Shown here: positions 1-6,783 of the stretch, piece after piece | How the letters are laid out: every line of letters begins with the position of its first letter | Position numbering within the stretch: position 1 is the first letter of the stretch | Origin: Gemmatimonadaceae bacterium | GTDB taxonomy: Bacteria; Latescibacterota; UBA2968; UBA8231 | NCBI GenBank assembly: GCA_002726335.1 | Contig: PBSR01000139.1 | Span: 1 to 28,448, forward strand | Direction of reading: 5' to 3' | DNA: 28,448 nt | The notes under the pieces: model-generated | The model's input: the letters and a program-made list of their open reading frames with translations, nothing else | Database searches by the model: none | Told to the model about the DNA's origin: nothing | Made by a program: the position numbers and the translations under genes

Positions 1-537
1 GGCGGCGGTCCGTATTCCGCTCCGAATGATCTGGACCTGCAGCCGGCCTACCAGATGTGCCTGAGCTTCTCCGAGCAGTTCCCACGTGTGCAGATGTATA
101 ACGGCGCGCTGGCGAACTTCGAGCAGGACGCTCTCGACTTCTGGTGGACCCACTCTGGTGACTTCGTCACCGCCGGTCACGTCAACAGCGGTGCCGAGTA
201 TTTCTACGAGTTCTCCGCCAATCTGTTCGATCCGCTGTCGATCAGTGGTGGTCCCGACGCTTCGACCGAATGGGTCCTCACCGCCGAGTCCACCGTCGGT
301 ATGTCGATTTCGGTCGACGACGCCGATCCGGGAATCAACGCCAACGGCAACGAGCCCACGGCAGAGGATTGCTGCCCTGACGGATTCTTCTGGCAGGCTC
401 AGTTCAGCATGGCCGAGCAGTTCATGAACAGCGGCGGCATGCCGGACATCTTCCTGACGCCGGTCGACGACAGTGCTACCGCTGTCGAAGCGACCTCCTG
501 GGGGCAGTTGAAGACGATGGTTCAGAGCGACCTGTAA
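1..537 (+). CDS. C-terminal part of a secreted protein, possibly CBM9-like (5' end outside window)
   Basis: The frame is open from base 1 to a TAA at 535-537, so this is the last 178 codons of a longer gene; the ATG at 55 is probably internal. The visible part is acidic and rich in aromatic residues (FWWTHSGDF near the middle), has a Cys pair (EDCCPDG) and ends with a short segment SWGQLKTMVQSDL. The segment VGMSISVDDADPG followed later by a Trp-rich stretch is faintly like family 9 carbohydrate-binding (CBM9-like) domains, in which a GF-x-V-x-V-x-D-x-D strand is common, but this is weak. An intrinsic terminator follows 64 bases after the stop, so the gene is not part of the downstream cluster. 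Function unknown; the coding call is firm and the CBM9 idea is a guess. Confidence 0.8.
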   Translation, partial: GGGPYSAPNDLDLQPAYQMCLSFSEQFPRVQMYNGALANFEQDALDFWWTHSGDFVTAGHVNSGAEYFYEFSANLFDPLSISGGPDASTEWVLTAESTVGMSISVDDADPGINANGNEPTAEDCCPDGFFWQAQFSMAEQFMNSGGMPDIFLTPVDDSATAVEATSWGQLKTMVQSDL

Positions 538-601
538 GGTTCGCACTGATCAGGATTCATCCGCCTCCGGTCGATTCTCGTCCGGAATGCGTGTGACATA
601 A

Positions 602-639
602 AGGGGGGAAGGAGTGAATCCTTCCCCCCTGTCTTTTTT
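602..639 (+). terminator. Strong Rho-independent terminator
   Basis: An 11-bp perfect stem pairs 603-613 (GGGGGGAAGGA) with 619-629 (TCCTTCCCCCC) around the five-base loop GTGAA; A602-T630 adds a twelfth pair. It is followed by GTC and six T at 634-639. It lies 64 bases after the stop of the partial upstream gene and ends that transcript before the surface-protein cluster. Confidence 0.93.
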
Positions 640-654
640 CCCTCAGGGTTCTTG

Positions 655-693
655 TTGCACTCGGTGCGATTAACATACCTTATATATCGGTAT
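655..693 (+). promoter_or_regulatory. AT-rich island with inverted repeat upstream of the first surface-protein gene; possible promoter or operator
   Basis: Between the terminator and the ATG at 723, bases 671-687 are strikingly AT-rich (TAACATACCTTATATAT) in a GC-rich region. ATACC (675-679) and GGTAT (689-693) form an inverted repeat around this core. TTGCAC at 655-660 resembles a -35 box, but its distance of about 20 bases to TATATA (681-686) is longer than optimal. As the first gap after a terminator and before a cluster of co-directional genes, a promoter is expected here; the exact boxes are uncertain. Confidence 0.35.
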
Positions 694-722
694 CCACGAT
701 CACCTCACACCCTGATGGCTCG

Positions 723-2546
723 ATGATGATCGGGTTTCTAAAGTCCAGGCTTCGTGTGCTGCAGTTGGCCGCTGCCATACTTTGCTTCAGTGCTGACCGG
801 GTGCCCGCCGTCGAGTTGTACCGCGTCGGTGGGAGCGATGGCACGGAATGGGGCGATATCGGCCAGCTCAACGGGCTGAGCACGGCCAGCGGTGACCTGC
901 AACCCGCTGGCGTGAATCCGGCCCGCGACGCGCTGGGGGACCTGACACGTCTGGGTGGTTCGATCACATCACCCCAGGCCTCGCGTGAGAACCTCACGCT
1001 GATCCTTACCGACAACAACGATGAAACCCTCTGGCGCGTCACCCGCGACCGGCGGCCCGATGGCACGTCAATGGTCATCGACCTGGGTGCCGTACTACCG
1101 ATCAATCGGCTGTTCTTCCAGGGGGTGTCGGACAGCTTCCTCCGGGCCTTCGAGTTGTTCGTCCATGACGGCGACCCGAGTCAATTGCGCAATGGCGCCC
1201 CGGTGGCCTTCATCAATCAGGTTGGCAGCAATCTCGAACAGGATGATCCGGTCATCGAAGTGGGTATGCCCCTGCAATTTGTCCGCTTCATCCGCCTGAT
1301 CAGCCGCACATCTCAGGAGTTCACCATCACCGAAGTCGAGGTCTTCGGTGATGGGTTTGCACCTTCGGGTGACTTCCTGTCGGATGTCATCGACCTAGGG
1401 GGGCCGGCCAACATAGGGCAGATTTCACTGGCGGCGCTGGCCGACGAAGCGACCGATGTGGTTTTACAGACTCGTTCGGGTTCGGTCCCAGACCCGCTTC
1501 TGTACTACAAGAAGTCAGAGGTCTTTCAGGGTGAGGACCGGGCCGAGGAGCTTATTATTCCGGTGGGCTCTCCCGAGGCCCTCGAGCAGTATGAGGACCT
1601 GTTCAACGCCGACAAAGGCAGTATCGAGGACAACATCGACGAGTGGAGCCCCTGGTCGGCACCGTACGAAGATCTTTCGGGTGACTTTCTCTCCACCGGC
1701 AATCGCCAGTATGTCCAGTTTCGCCTGACGTTCACCTCGGAGGACGCGCGCCGCGGCGCCTCGGTGGAGTCCTTTGACTTCGAATACTCCGTGCCGACCC
1801 TGGCCGAAGCAGTCATTGGGGAAGTCTGGCCCTCAGAGGTCACCCTCGGCGAGGTGGAATCGTTCGACTACTACCTCACGTCCGCCTTCGGCGCCGGTAA
1901 CACCGGTTTCGATCGGATCGAGATCCGCACGCCTTTTTCCGCGGATGTTCGTGACGTGGAGTTGAACGGCGCCGCCATCCCATTCGAAAGGGTGGATACC
2001 GGCGACGCCACGCGAATGACCCTGCAACTGACGCAGGACCGTGTCGAAACCACCGACGATGTCGTACGGATCGGCTTCGACGCCCTCGTCACGGTTTACG
2101 GTACGACCTTCTTCGGCAAGGTATTCGATACAACAGGCGAGGAACTCGGGCAGAATGTCGTCGCCGGCGACGCCAGCGAACTGGTGGCCGGCAACCGGCT
2201 CGCCGTCCAGGGGAAGCTACGCAGCGAGTTGATCCTCGACCTCGACAGTTCACCCGGCGCGTTCTCTCCCAACGGCGACGGCATCAACGACGAGCTTCAG
2301 GTCTCCTACATCCTGCTCCGGGCCCTGGCGGCGGTGCCGGTGGAGTTGACCGTATACGACATGAGCGGACGCCGAATCCGCTCGCTGGAAAAGTCAGGTC
2401 AGTTCAACGGTCCCCAGACCGTTCTTTGGGACGGGCGGGACGGGGGCGGCACGTTGGTTCCACCCGGCATCTACCTGGTGCGGCTCAGTATCGACACTGA
2501 TACGGGCACGGAAGAGCGCAGCCTCTCAGTCGGTGTGGCGTACTGA
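723..2546 (+). CDS. Secreted discoidin-like / FlgD-Ig surface protein (paralogue A1)
   Basis: The 607-residue protein begins with a signal peptide (hydrophobic core LQLAAAILCF, likely cleavage after VPA near residue 28). Residues about 77-212 look like a galactose-binding F5/8 type C (discoidin) fold, with VIDLGAVLPINRLFFQG (from about 117), VRFIRL (about 187) and the closing ITEVEVFGDGF (about 202). A middle region carries SDVIDLGGPANIG (about 219) and a WSPWSAPY motif (308-315). A beta-sandwich-like region follows, starting around GEVWPSEVTLGE. The last 90 residues are a FlgD-type Ig domain: SPNGDGINDE (N517), LTVYDMSGRRIR, WDGRD (W569), PPGIYLVRL and the final SVGVAY. ATG-ATG starts at 723 and 726 are equivalent; no good ribosome site is seen. 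First gene of the cluster; 44 bases before A2. Probably a surface-exposed binding or anchoring protein; ligand unknown. Confidence 0.88.
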   Translation: MMIGFLKSRLRVLQLAAAILCFSADRVPAVELYRVGGSDGTEWGDIGQLNGLSTASGDLQPAGVNPARDALGDLTRLGGSITSPQASRENLTLILTDNNDETLWRVTRDRRPDGTSMVIDLGAVLPINRLFFQGVSDSFLRAFELFVHDGDPSQLRNGAPVAFINQVGSNLEQDDPVIEVGMPLQFVRFIRLISRTSQEFTITEVEVFGDGFAPSGDFLSDVIDLGGPANIGQISLAALADEATDVVLQTRSGSVPDPLLYYKKSEVFQGEDRAEELIIPVGSPEALEQYEDLFNADKGSIEDNIDEWSPWSAPYEDLSGDFLSTGNRQYVQFRLTFTSEDARRGASVESFDFEYSVPTLAEAVIGEVWPSEVTLGEVESFDYYLTSAFGAGNTGFDRIEIRTPFSADVRDVELNGAAIPFERVDTGDATRMTLQLTQDRVETTDDVVRIGFDALVTVYGTTFFGKVFDTTGEELGQNVVAGDASELVAGNRLAVQGKLRSELILDLDSSPGAFSPNGDGINDELQVSYILLRALAAVPVELTVYDMSGRRIRSLEKSGQFNGPQTVLWDGRDGGGTLVPPGIYLVRLSIDTDTGTEERSLSVGVAY

Positions 2547-2590
2547 GGTCTGTGCGGAGCGCACGTCGCGCTCTCATAAGGAATGAGCCC

Positions 2591-4888
2591 ATGAGAGCCA
2601 GACACATCTTTGTCATTCTGGTCGCCGTCCAGGCACCGATCGCGGGTGGGGCTGATCGCATCTCTTTTTCTTCACCGTCGAGTTGGCGGCAGTGGTCGAT
2701 GCCAGGCAATGCCGTCGAGGTATCACCATCGACGGGTGTCAGGCCGGTGAGAGTGCGGGCGTCTATCAATGCCGTAATCAACGCCGAGACGTTCGGTGGG
2801 GGAATCCGCGACGTCGGGTCGAGCGCCGGGTCTGCCGCCCTGCTGATGGATGGCGACAACCGCACAGGCTGGGCCCCCGCCCCCGGCTCAACCGATGATG
2901 TGGCGTATGTGGAGATTGACCTCGGGCGACTCGTTACGGCGGAGAGTATCATCGTCCGGATGGACGAGAGCGCTCCACCCTTCGAGTTCTTCAAGGTCCT
3001 CGTGTCGGAAGGGGAGAAGTTCTTCAACGTTTCCGATGCGCCGATCGAGGGCAGTCGTGTCATCAGCTATACCACAGCCTTCGGCTTCAACGAGAGCCAT
3101 GAGATCGATGTCCAGTTCCCCCGGGGTTCAGCGCGGTTCGTCCGACTCGAAGTCAGCCGAACGCGCGAGGCCGACAGCGCCTCCCGCTTCGTTGAGTTGG
3201 AAGTGCATACCGTCGGCGACAACGTCGGACTCGGTTTGATCGAACGAGGTGGTTCCATCGCCCTGGTGACCGATCTCAAGGAGGGTACTTCCCTCACCGG
3301 AGCCGACCGTATGGTCGACGGTGATATCACGACGGTCTGGTTTCTCAACACGCTGCACCAGACGAACACGGGCTCCGAGATTTTCAACCGCGTCATCTTC
3401 GACCTCGGTGCGCACTACTGGCTCGACCGGATTCGCGTGGTCGGTGAGCCCTATCATGTAAAACCCCGCGGACGCGGTCGGTCGGGGAATTTCTTCTGGT
3501 ATACGATCTTCGCCTCCGATGGCTCGATCGCACCCGACGGCACCTTGCTGTGGAAGCCCATCGCCGAGCTTGCCCACGATCCTGCAAACGCGACGGAGAA
3601 ACGAAACTTCGAGCATGTCTTTGCCCGGGAGAAGGTGCGCTATATCCGGCACCTCTATCCATCGACGGACGGTGGCCCGGCAGGGGGGACGCACTCGAAT
3701 TTTCAGTTTTTTGGGCTGATTGGCGAATACCAGATGTTTGGCCAAGGATATCCTGCAGAAGTGAGGATTGAGTCGCCCATCGTTGACTTCGGCGGACTTC
3801 GTGCCGTCACCTCCATCGACTGGGAGGCGCAGACACCGCCGGGCACCCGCCTGCAGATTCGCACGCGTTCAGGAAACGATCTGGCCGAAGAGATCCTCTA
3901 CTTCGACAAGGGTGGCAAGCAGATCACCAAGCGAAGGTATGACAAGACGCCTTCGACCTTGCGCGGCGAGAAGCGGGTGCTGCAGTCCATCGGCTCCGAC
4001 TGGAGTGTCTGGAGTGCACCGTACAACGCCTCTGGCGATCTGTTCAGGTCCCCGTCTCCACGACAGTATGGCCAGATCGAGGTGCTGCTGTTGTCTGAAG
4101 ACCCGGACGTGACGCCGGCCATCTCGGCACTGCATCTGAATGTTGAATCTCCCATCGCTCTCAGGACCCAGGGAGAGGTGTATCCTCGCCAGGCCACGCC
4201 CGGCCAGGAGGAGGAGTTCACCTACTTCATGCGGCCTGTCTTCGGAGGCGAGTCAGAGGGGTATGATCGCCTGACGATCAGCGCCTCGGTACCGGTGGAG
4301 TTCGTCGGCCTGACGATCGGCGACGAAGTGGCCCAGTCCGAGGTCGAGACCACCGAGGATGGTTTCTCCGTGGCCCTGTCCTCGGAGGTCCGCACATCGA
4401 ATCTGGTGGCCCTGACATTTCGCTCGACGCTCTATCAGAATCAGACCCGTTTCGACCTGTTTCTCGGCAACAGTCGGCTGGCGGAGGTGCGCCAGCTCGT
4501 GGATCCCGGAGACGCCACCGACCTGATCGACAGCGAGACCGTCTCTGTCGCCTTGCCTGTGAACAATGACCTGGTGGCCAATCTGGTGCTGAGTGCGGCG
4601 GTCGTGACACCAAACGGCGATGGCGTAGGGGATGAGATCCGCATAGATTTCGACGCCCTGAAACTGCAGACACCACGGCCCCTGCGAGTCGAGGTGTATG
4701 ACCTGGCCGGCCGTCAGGTCCGGGATCTCGGCGTCGAAGCCGGTCTTGCCCAGCACTACAATCTGGCATGGGACGGTCGAGACAGCCAGGGCAACCTCGT
4801 GCCACCTGGCTCCTATCTGATGCGTCTCGAAATCGACGGTGACTCACGAAGCCAGACGGCGCAGCGTCTGATTTCGGTGGCCTACTAG
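2591..4888 (+). CDS. Secreted protein with two discoidin-like domains and FlgD-Ig C-terminus (paralogue A2)
   Basis: The ATG at 2591 is chosen over an in-frame GTG at 2552 because AAGGA (2578-2582) sits 8 bases upstream and a clean signal peptide follows (MRARHIFVILVAVQAPIAGGA, cleavage near residue 21). The 765-residue product has two F5/8 type C-like domains: one about 60-205 (MDGDNRTGW at about 86, EIDLGRLV about 107, FVRLEV about 182) and a second about 215-395 (MVDGDITTVW about 240, VIFDLGAHYW about 268, KVRYIRHL about 347). Then come DWSVWSAPY (W471), the GEVYPRQATPGQ sandwich region and a FlgD-type Ig domain with TPNGDG (N675), VEVYDLAGRQVR, WDGRD (W727), PPGSYLMRL and the terminal LISVAY. 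It is closest in layout to A4 (22257), which also has two discoidin-like domains, and is longer than A1 and A3 because of the extra domain. Likely surface glycan or protein binding; unproven. Confidence 0.9.
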   Translation: MRARHIFVILVAVQAPIAGGADRISFSSPSSWRQWSMPGNAVEVSPSTGVRPVRVRASINAVINAETFGGGIRDVGSSAGSAALLMDGDNRTGWAPAPGSTDDVAYVEIDLGRLVTAESIIVRMDESAPPFEFFKVLVSEGEKFFNVSDAPIEGSRVISYTTAFGFNESHEIDVQFPRGSARFVRLEVSRTREADSASRFVELEVHTVGDNVGLGLIERGGSIALVTDLKEGTSLTGADRMVDGDITTVWFLNTLHQTNTGSEIFNRVIFDLGAHYWLDRIRVVGEPYHVKPRGRGRSGNFFWYTIFASDGSIAPDGTLLWKPIAELAHDPANATEKRNFEHVFAREKVRYIRHLYPSTDGGPAGGTHSNFQFFGLIGEYQMFGQGYPAEVRIESPIVDFGGLRAVTSIDWEAQTPPGTRLQIRTRSGNDLAEEILYFDKGGKQITKRRYDKTPSTLRGEKRVLQSIGSDWSVWSAPYNASGDLFRSPSPRQYGQIEVLLLSEDPDVTPAISALHLNVESPIALRTQGEVYPRQATPGQEEEFTYFMRPVFGGESEGYDRLTISASVPVEFVGLTIGDEVAQSEVETTEDGFSVALSSEVRTSNLVALTFRSTLYQNQTRFDLFLGNSRLAEVRQLVDPGDATDLIDSETVSVALPVNNDLVANLVLSAAVVTPNGDGVGDEIRIDFDALKLQTPRPLRVEVYDLAGRQVRDLGVEAGLAQHYNLAWDGRDSQGNLVPPGSYLMRLEIDGDSRSQTAQRLISVAY

Positions 4889-4903
4889 GTGATCGATCTG
4901 ATT

Positions 4904-6715
4904 ATGAAAAGTCGCTACCTCGTGCTGTTGATCAGCCTCGCCGTCGTCCACCCCGTGGACGCAGCGGAACGACTCGTTCTGGGGACGAGTGCGGAGGAGT
5001 GGGAGGAAACGGCCCTGATTTTTAATGCCCTCGACGCTCTCAGTACAGGAACCTTGGCCCCCCTGCAGGCGGATACGACGGAAAACCTGCTGCCCCGCGT
5101 CGTCGAGCTCGGCGGCAGTGCGCAGACATCGGTGACGGCGGCAGCGGCGCGTTCCAACGAGATCCTCGGCGAGTTGATCGATGGCGAGTACACCACCGGC
5201 TGGCGTGTCTACACCAACACCAACGGCGCCGAACTGACCGTCGACCTGGGGGCGGTGTTCTTCCTGCAGCGCATCCTGCTGGAACGGGGAGTAGTCAACC
5301 GCGATGACCGTTCGATACGCGGTTATGAACTCTACGTCAACGACGGAGACAGTCTGAACTTCGTCGACGACCCCAGTGACTCGCAGGGGCCACAGCCGCT
5401 GTTCTCCCTTGTGGCCCAGGACAGGTCCCATGGCGAACTTGAGCTGGACGTCCGTATTCGGGCGCAGCCTGTTCGTTTCATGAAGCTGCGCAGCACCGGC
5501 GAGCGTTCCTTCCAGATGGGAGACCTGCAGGTCTTCGGCATCGGCGTCACGCCCTTCGCCCAGTACACCTCCGAGGTCTTCGACCTGGGCAGCGCCGCCA
5601 ACTTCGGCCCCGTGGAGATCTTCGCGTCCGTCGACCCCGCCGCAAAGTTCAATTTCAGCACCCGGACGGGTACGGTGCCGGATGATTCACTCTATTTCGA
5701 GCAGACAGGGATCCCGGGCCAGTTCGATGAGGTGTCCCGTGACGACTTCGACCGCAGTCTGGACCCCTCCTACGCCGGCGTCGTGCGCGTCAATGATCGC
5801 GACTGGAGCGCCTGGAGTCCGGCCTATGACGAGGACGTCGGTCCCCTGAGTTCGCCCGACAACCGGCGCTACATGCAGTTCGACATGAGATTCATTTCGA
5901 ACGGTCTGACCGACAAGGCCGTGGTCGACTCGGTGGTCATCAACTACACGGTGCCGGCCCTGGCCGACTCGGTGGTGGCAGAGATTACACCCGCCAGCGC
6001 CACCCTCGGCGAGAGCAATGTCTTCGAATACCATCTTCGTTCGGTCTTCGGCGGCGGCGAGCGCGGCTTTGACACCGTTACCATCACCACGCCCTTCGAG
6101 GCCACGGCCTCAGAGGTCATTGTGGATGGCGCCTCCGTCCCCTTCGAGCCATCCGTCCTCGGCAATCAGCTGAGCGTCACGTTTCCTCAGGATCGCGTCG
6201 ACAGCGACGGGCAACGTGTCGTGGTGCGCTTCACCAGCCTGGTCACCGTAGCCGGAACCGCTTTCCGAGGCACGGTGGGGGATTCGCAATCGGACGCCTA
6301 TCCGCAGCGCACGATCGCTGGCGACGCGGACGAAGCGGTCGACAGCAATACGCTGATTGTCAGCGGCCAGATCGTTGACAAGCTGCTGGCCAACGTCGAA
6401 TTCTCATCGAACGTCGTCACACCCAACAACGACGGCGTGAACGATCTGTTGGCCCTGGACTACACACTGCTCAAGGCGACGAGCGCAGTCGATGTTGAGG
6501 TCGTCATCTACAACCTTGCAGGGCAGCCGGTTCGAGGGCTCTACAGTTCACTCGACCTGACCGGGCCGAACACCGTCTTCTGGGACGGTTGCGGCGGGGC
6601 CGGCTGTGACCAGGGAGGCACACAACTGCCCCCTGGACTGTATGTCCTCCGCCTGGCGGTGGACAGCGACTCTGGTGGTGATGCCATATTGCGCACCGTC
6701 GCCGTCGCCTACTGA
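4904..6715 (+). CDS. Secreted discoidin-like / FlgD-Ig surface protein (paralogue A3)
   Basis: The ATG at 4904 gives a compact signal peptide (MKSRYLVLLISLAVVHPVDA, cleavage before AE) and has AGGTGA (4887-4892) about 11 bases upstream, overlapping the stop of A2. An in-frame GTG at 4889 is possible but less convincing. The 603-residue product follows the A1 plan: one discoidin-like domain with LIDGEYTTGW (about 91), VDLGAVFFLQ (about 112), VRFMKL (about 190) and LQVFGIG (about 207); SEVFDLGSAANFG; DWSAWSPAY (W301); an AEITPASATLGE sandwich region; and a FlgD-type Ig domain with TPNNDGVND (N508), VVIYNLAGQPVR and PPGLYVLRL, ending in VAVAY. Unlike its paralogues, the WDGRD loop is replaced by a Cys- and Gly-rich insert, WDGCGGAGCDQGG (from W560), whose two cysteines could form a disulphide. 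It lies directly before B1. Confidence 0.9.
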   Translation: MKSRYLVLLISLAVVHPVDAAERLVLGTSAEEWEETALIFNALDALSTGTLAPLQADTTENLLPRVVELGGSAQTSVTAAAARSNEILGELIDGEYTTGWRVYTNTNGAELTVDLGAVFFLQRILLERGVVNRDDRSIRGYELYVNDGDSLNFVDDPSDSQGPQPLFSLVAQDRSHGELELDVRIRAQPVRFMKLRSTGERSFQMGDLQVFGIGVTPFAQYTSEVFDLGSAANFGPVEIFASVDPAAKFNFSTRTGTVPDDSLYFEQTGIPGQFDEVSRDDFDRSLDPSYAGVVRVNDRDWSAWSPAYDEDVGPLSSPDNRRYMQFDMRFISNGLTDKAVVDSVVINYTVPALADSVVAEITPASATLGESNVFEYHLRSVFGGGERGFDTVTITTPFEATASEVIVDGASVPFEPSVLGNQLSVTFPQDRVDSDGQRVVVRFTSLVTVAGTAFRGTVGDSQSDAYPQRTIAGDADEAVDSNTLIVSGQIVDKLLANVEFSSNVVTPNNDGVNDLLALDYTLLKATSAVDVEVVIYNLAGQPVRGLYSSLDLTGPNTVFWDGCGGAGCDQGGTQLPPGLYVLRLAVDSDSGGDAILRTVAVAY

Positions 6716-6783
6716 TAGGAATGATGTTCGAGAGAGAGTCCCGCATTTCGATGCGGGGCCACTACAGATTGAGGGAGGGTTTC

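Noticed and set aside
2260..2546. Calling the A proteins T9SS cargo
   Set aside because: The FlgD-type Ig domain is structurally related to T9SS C-terminal domains, but the ends lack the usual basic tail and no T9SS component is in the window, so only a general sorting hypothesis is kept.
2552..2590. GTG start at 2552 for A2
   Set aside because: ATG 2591 has AAGGA at proper spacing and directly opens a signal peptide; the upstream 13 residues are Arg-rich and would disrupt it.
6721..6783. ATG start at 6721 for B1
   Set aside because: ATG 6784 has a much better ribosome site (GAGGGAGGG) and gives a normal-length signal peptide, though a GATAGGA sits before 6721.
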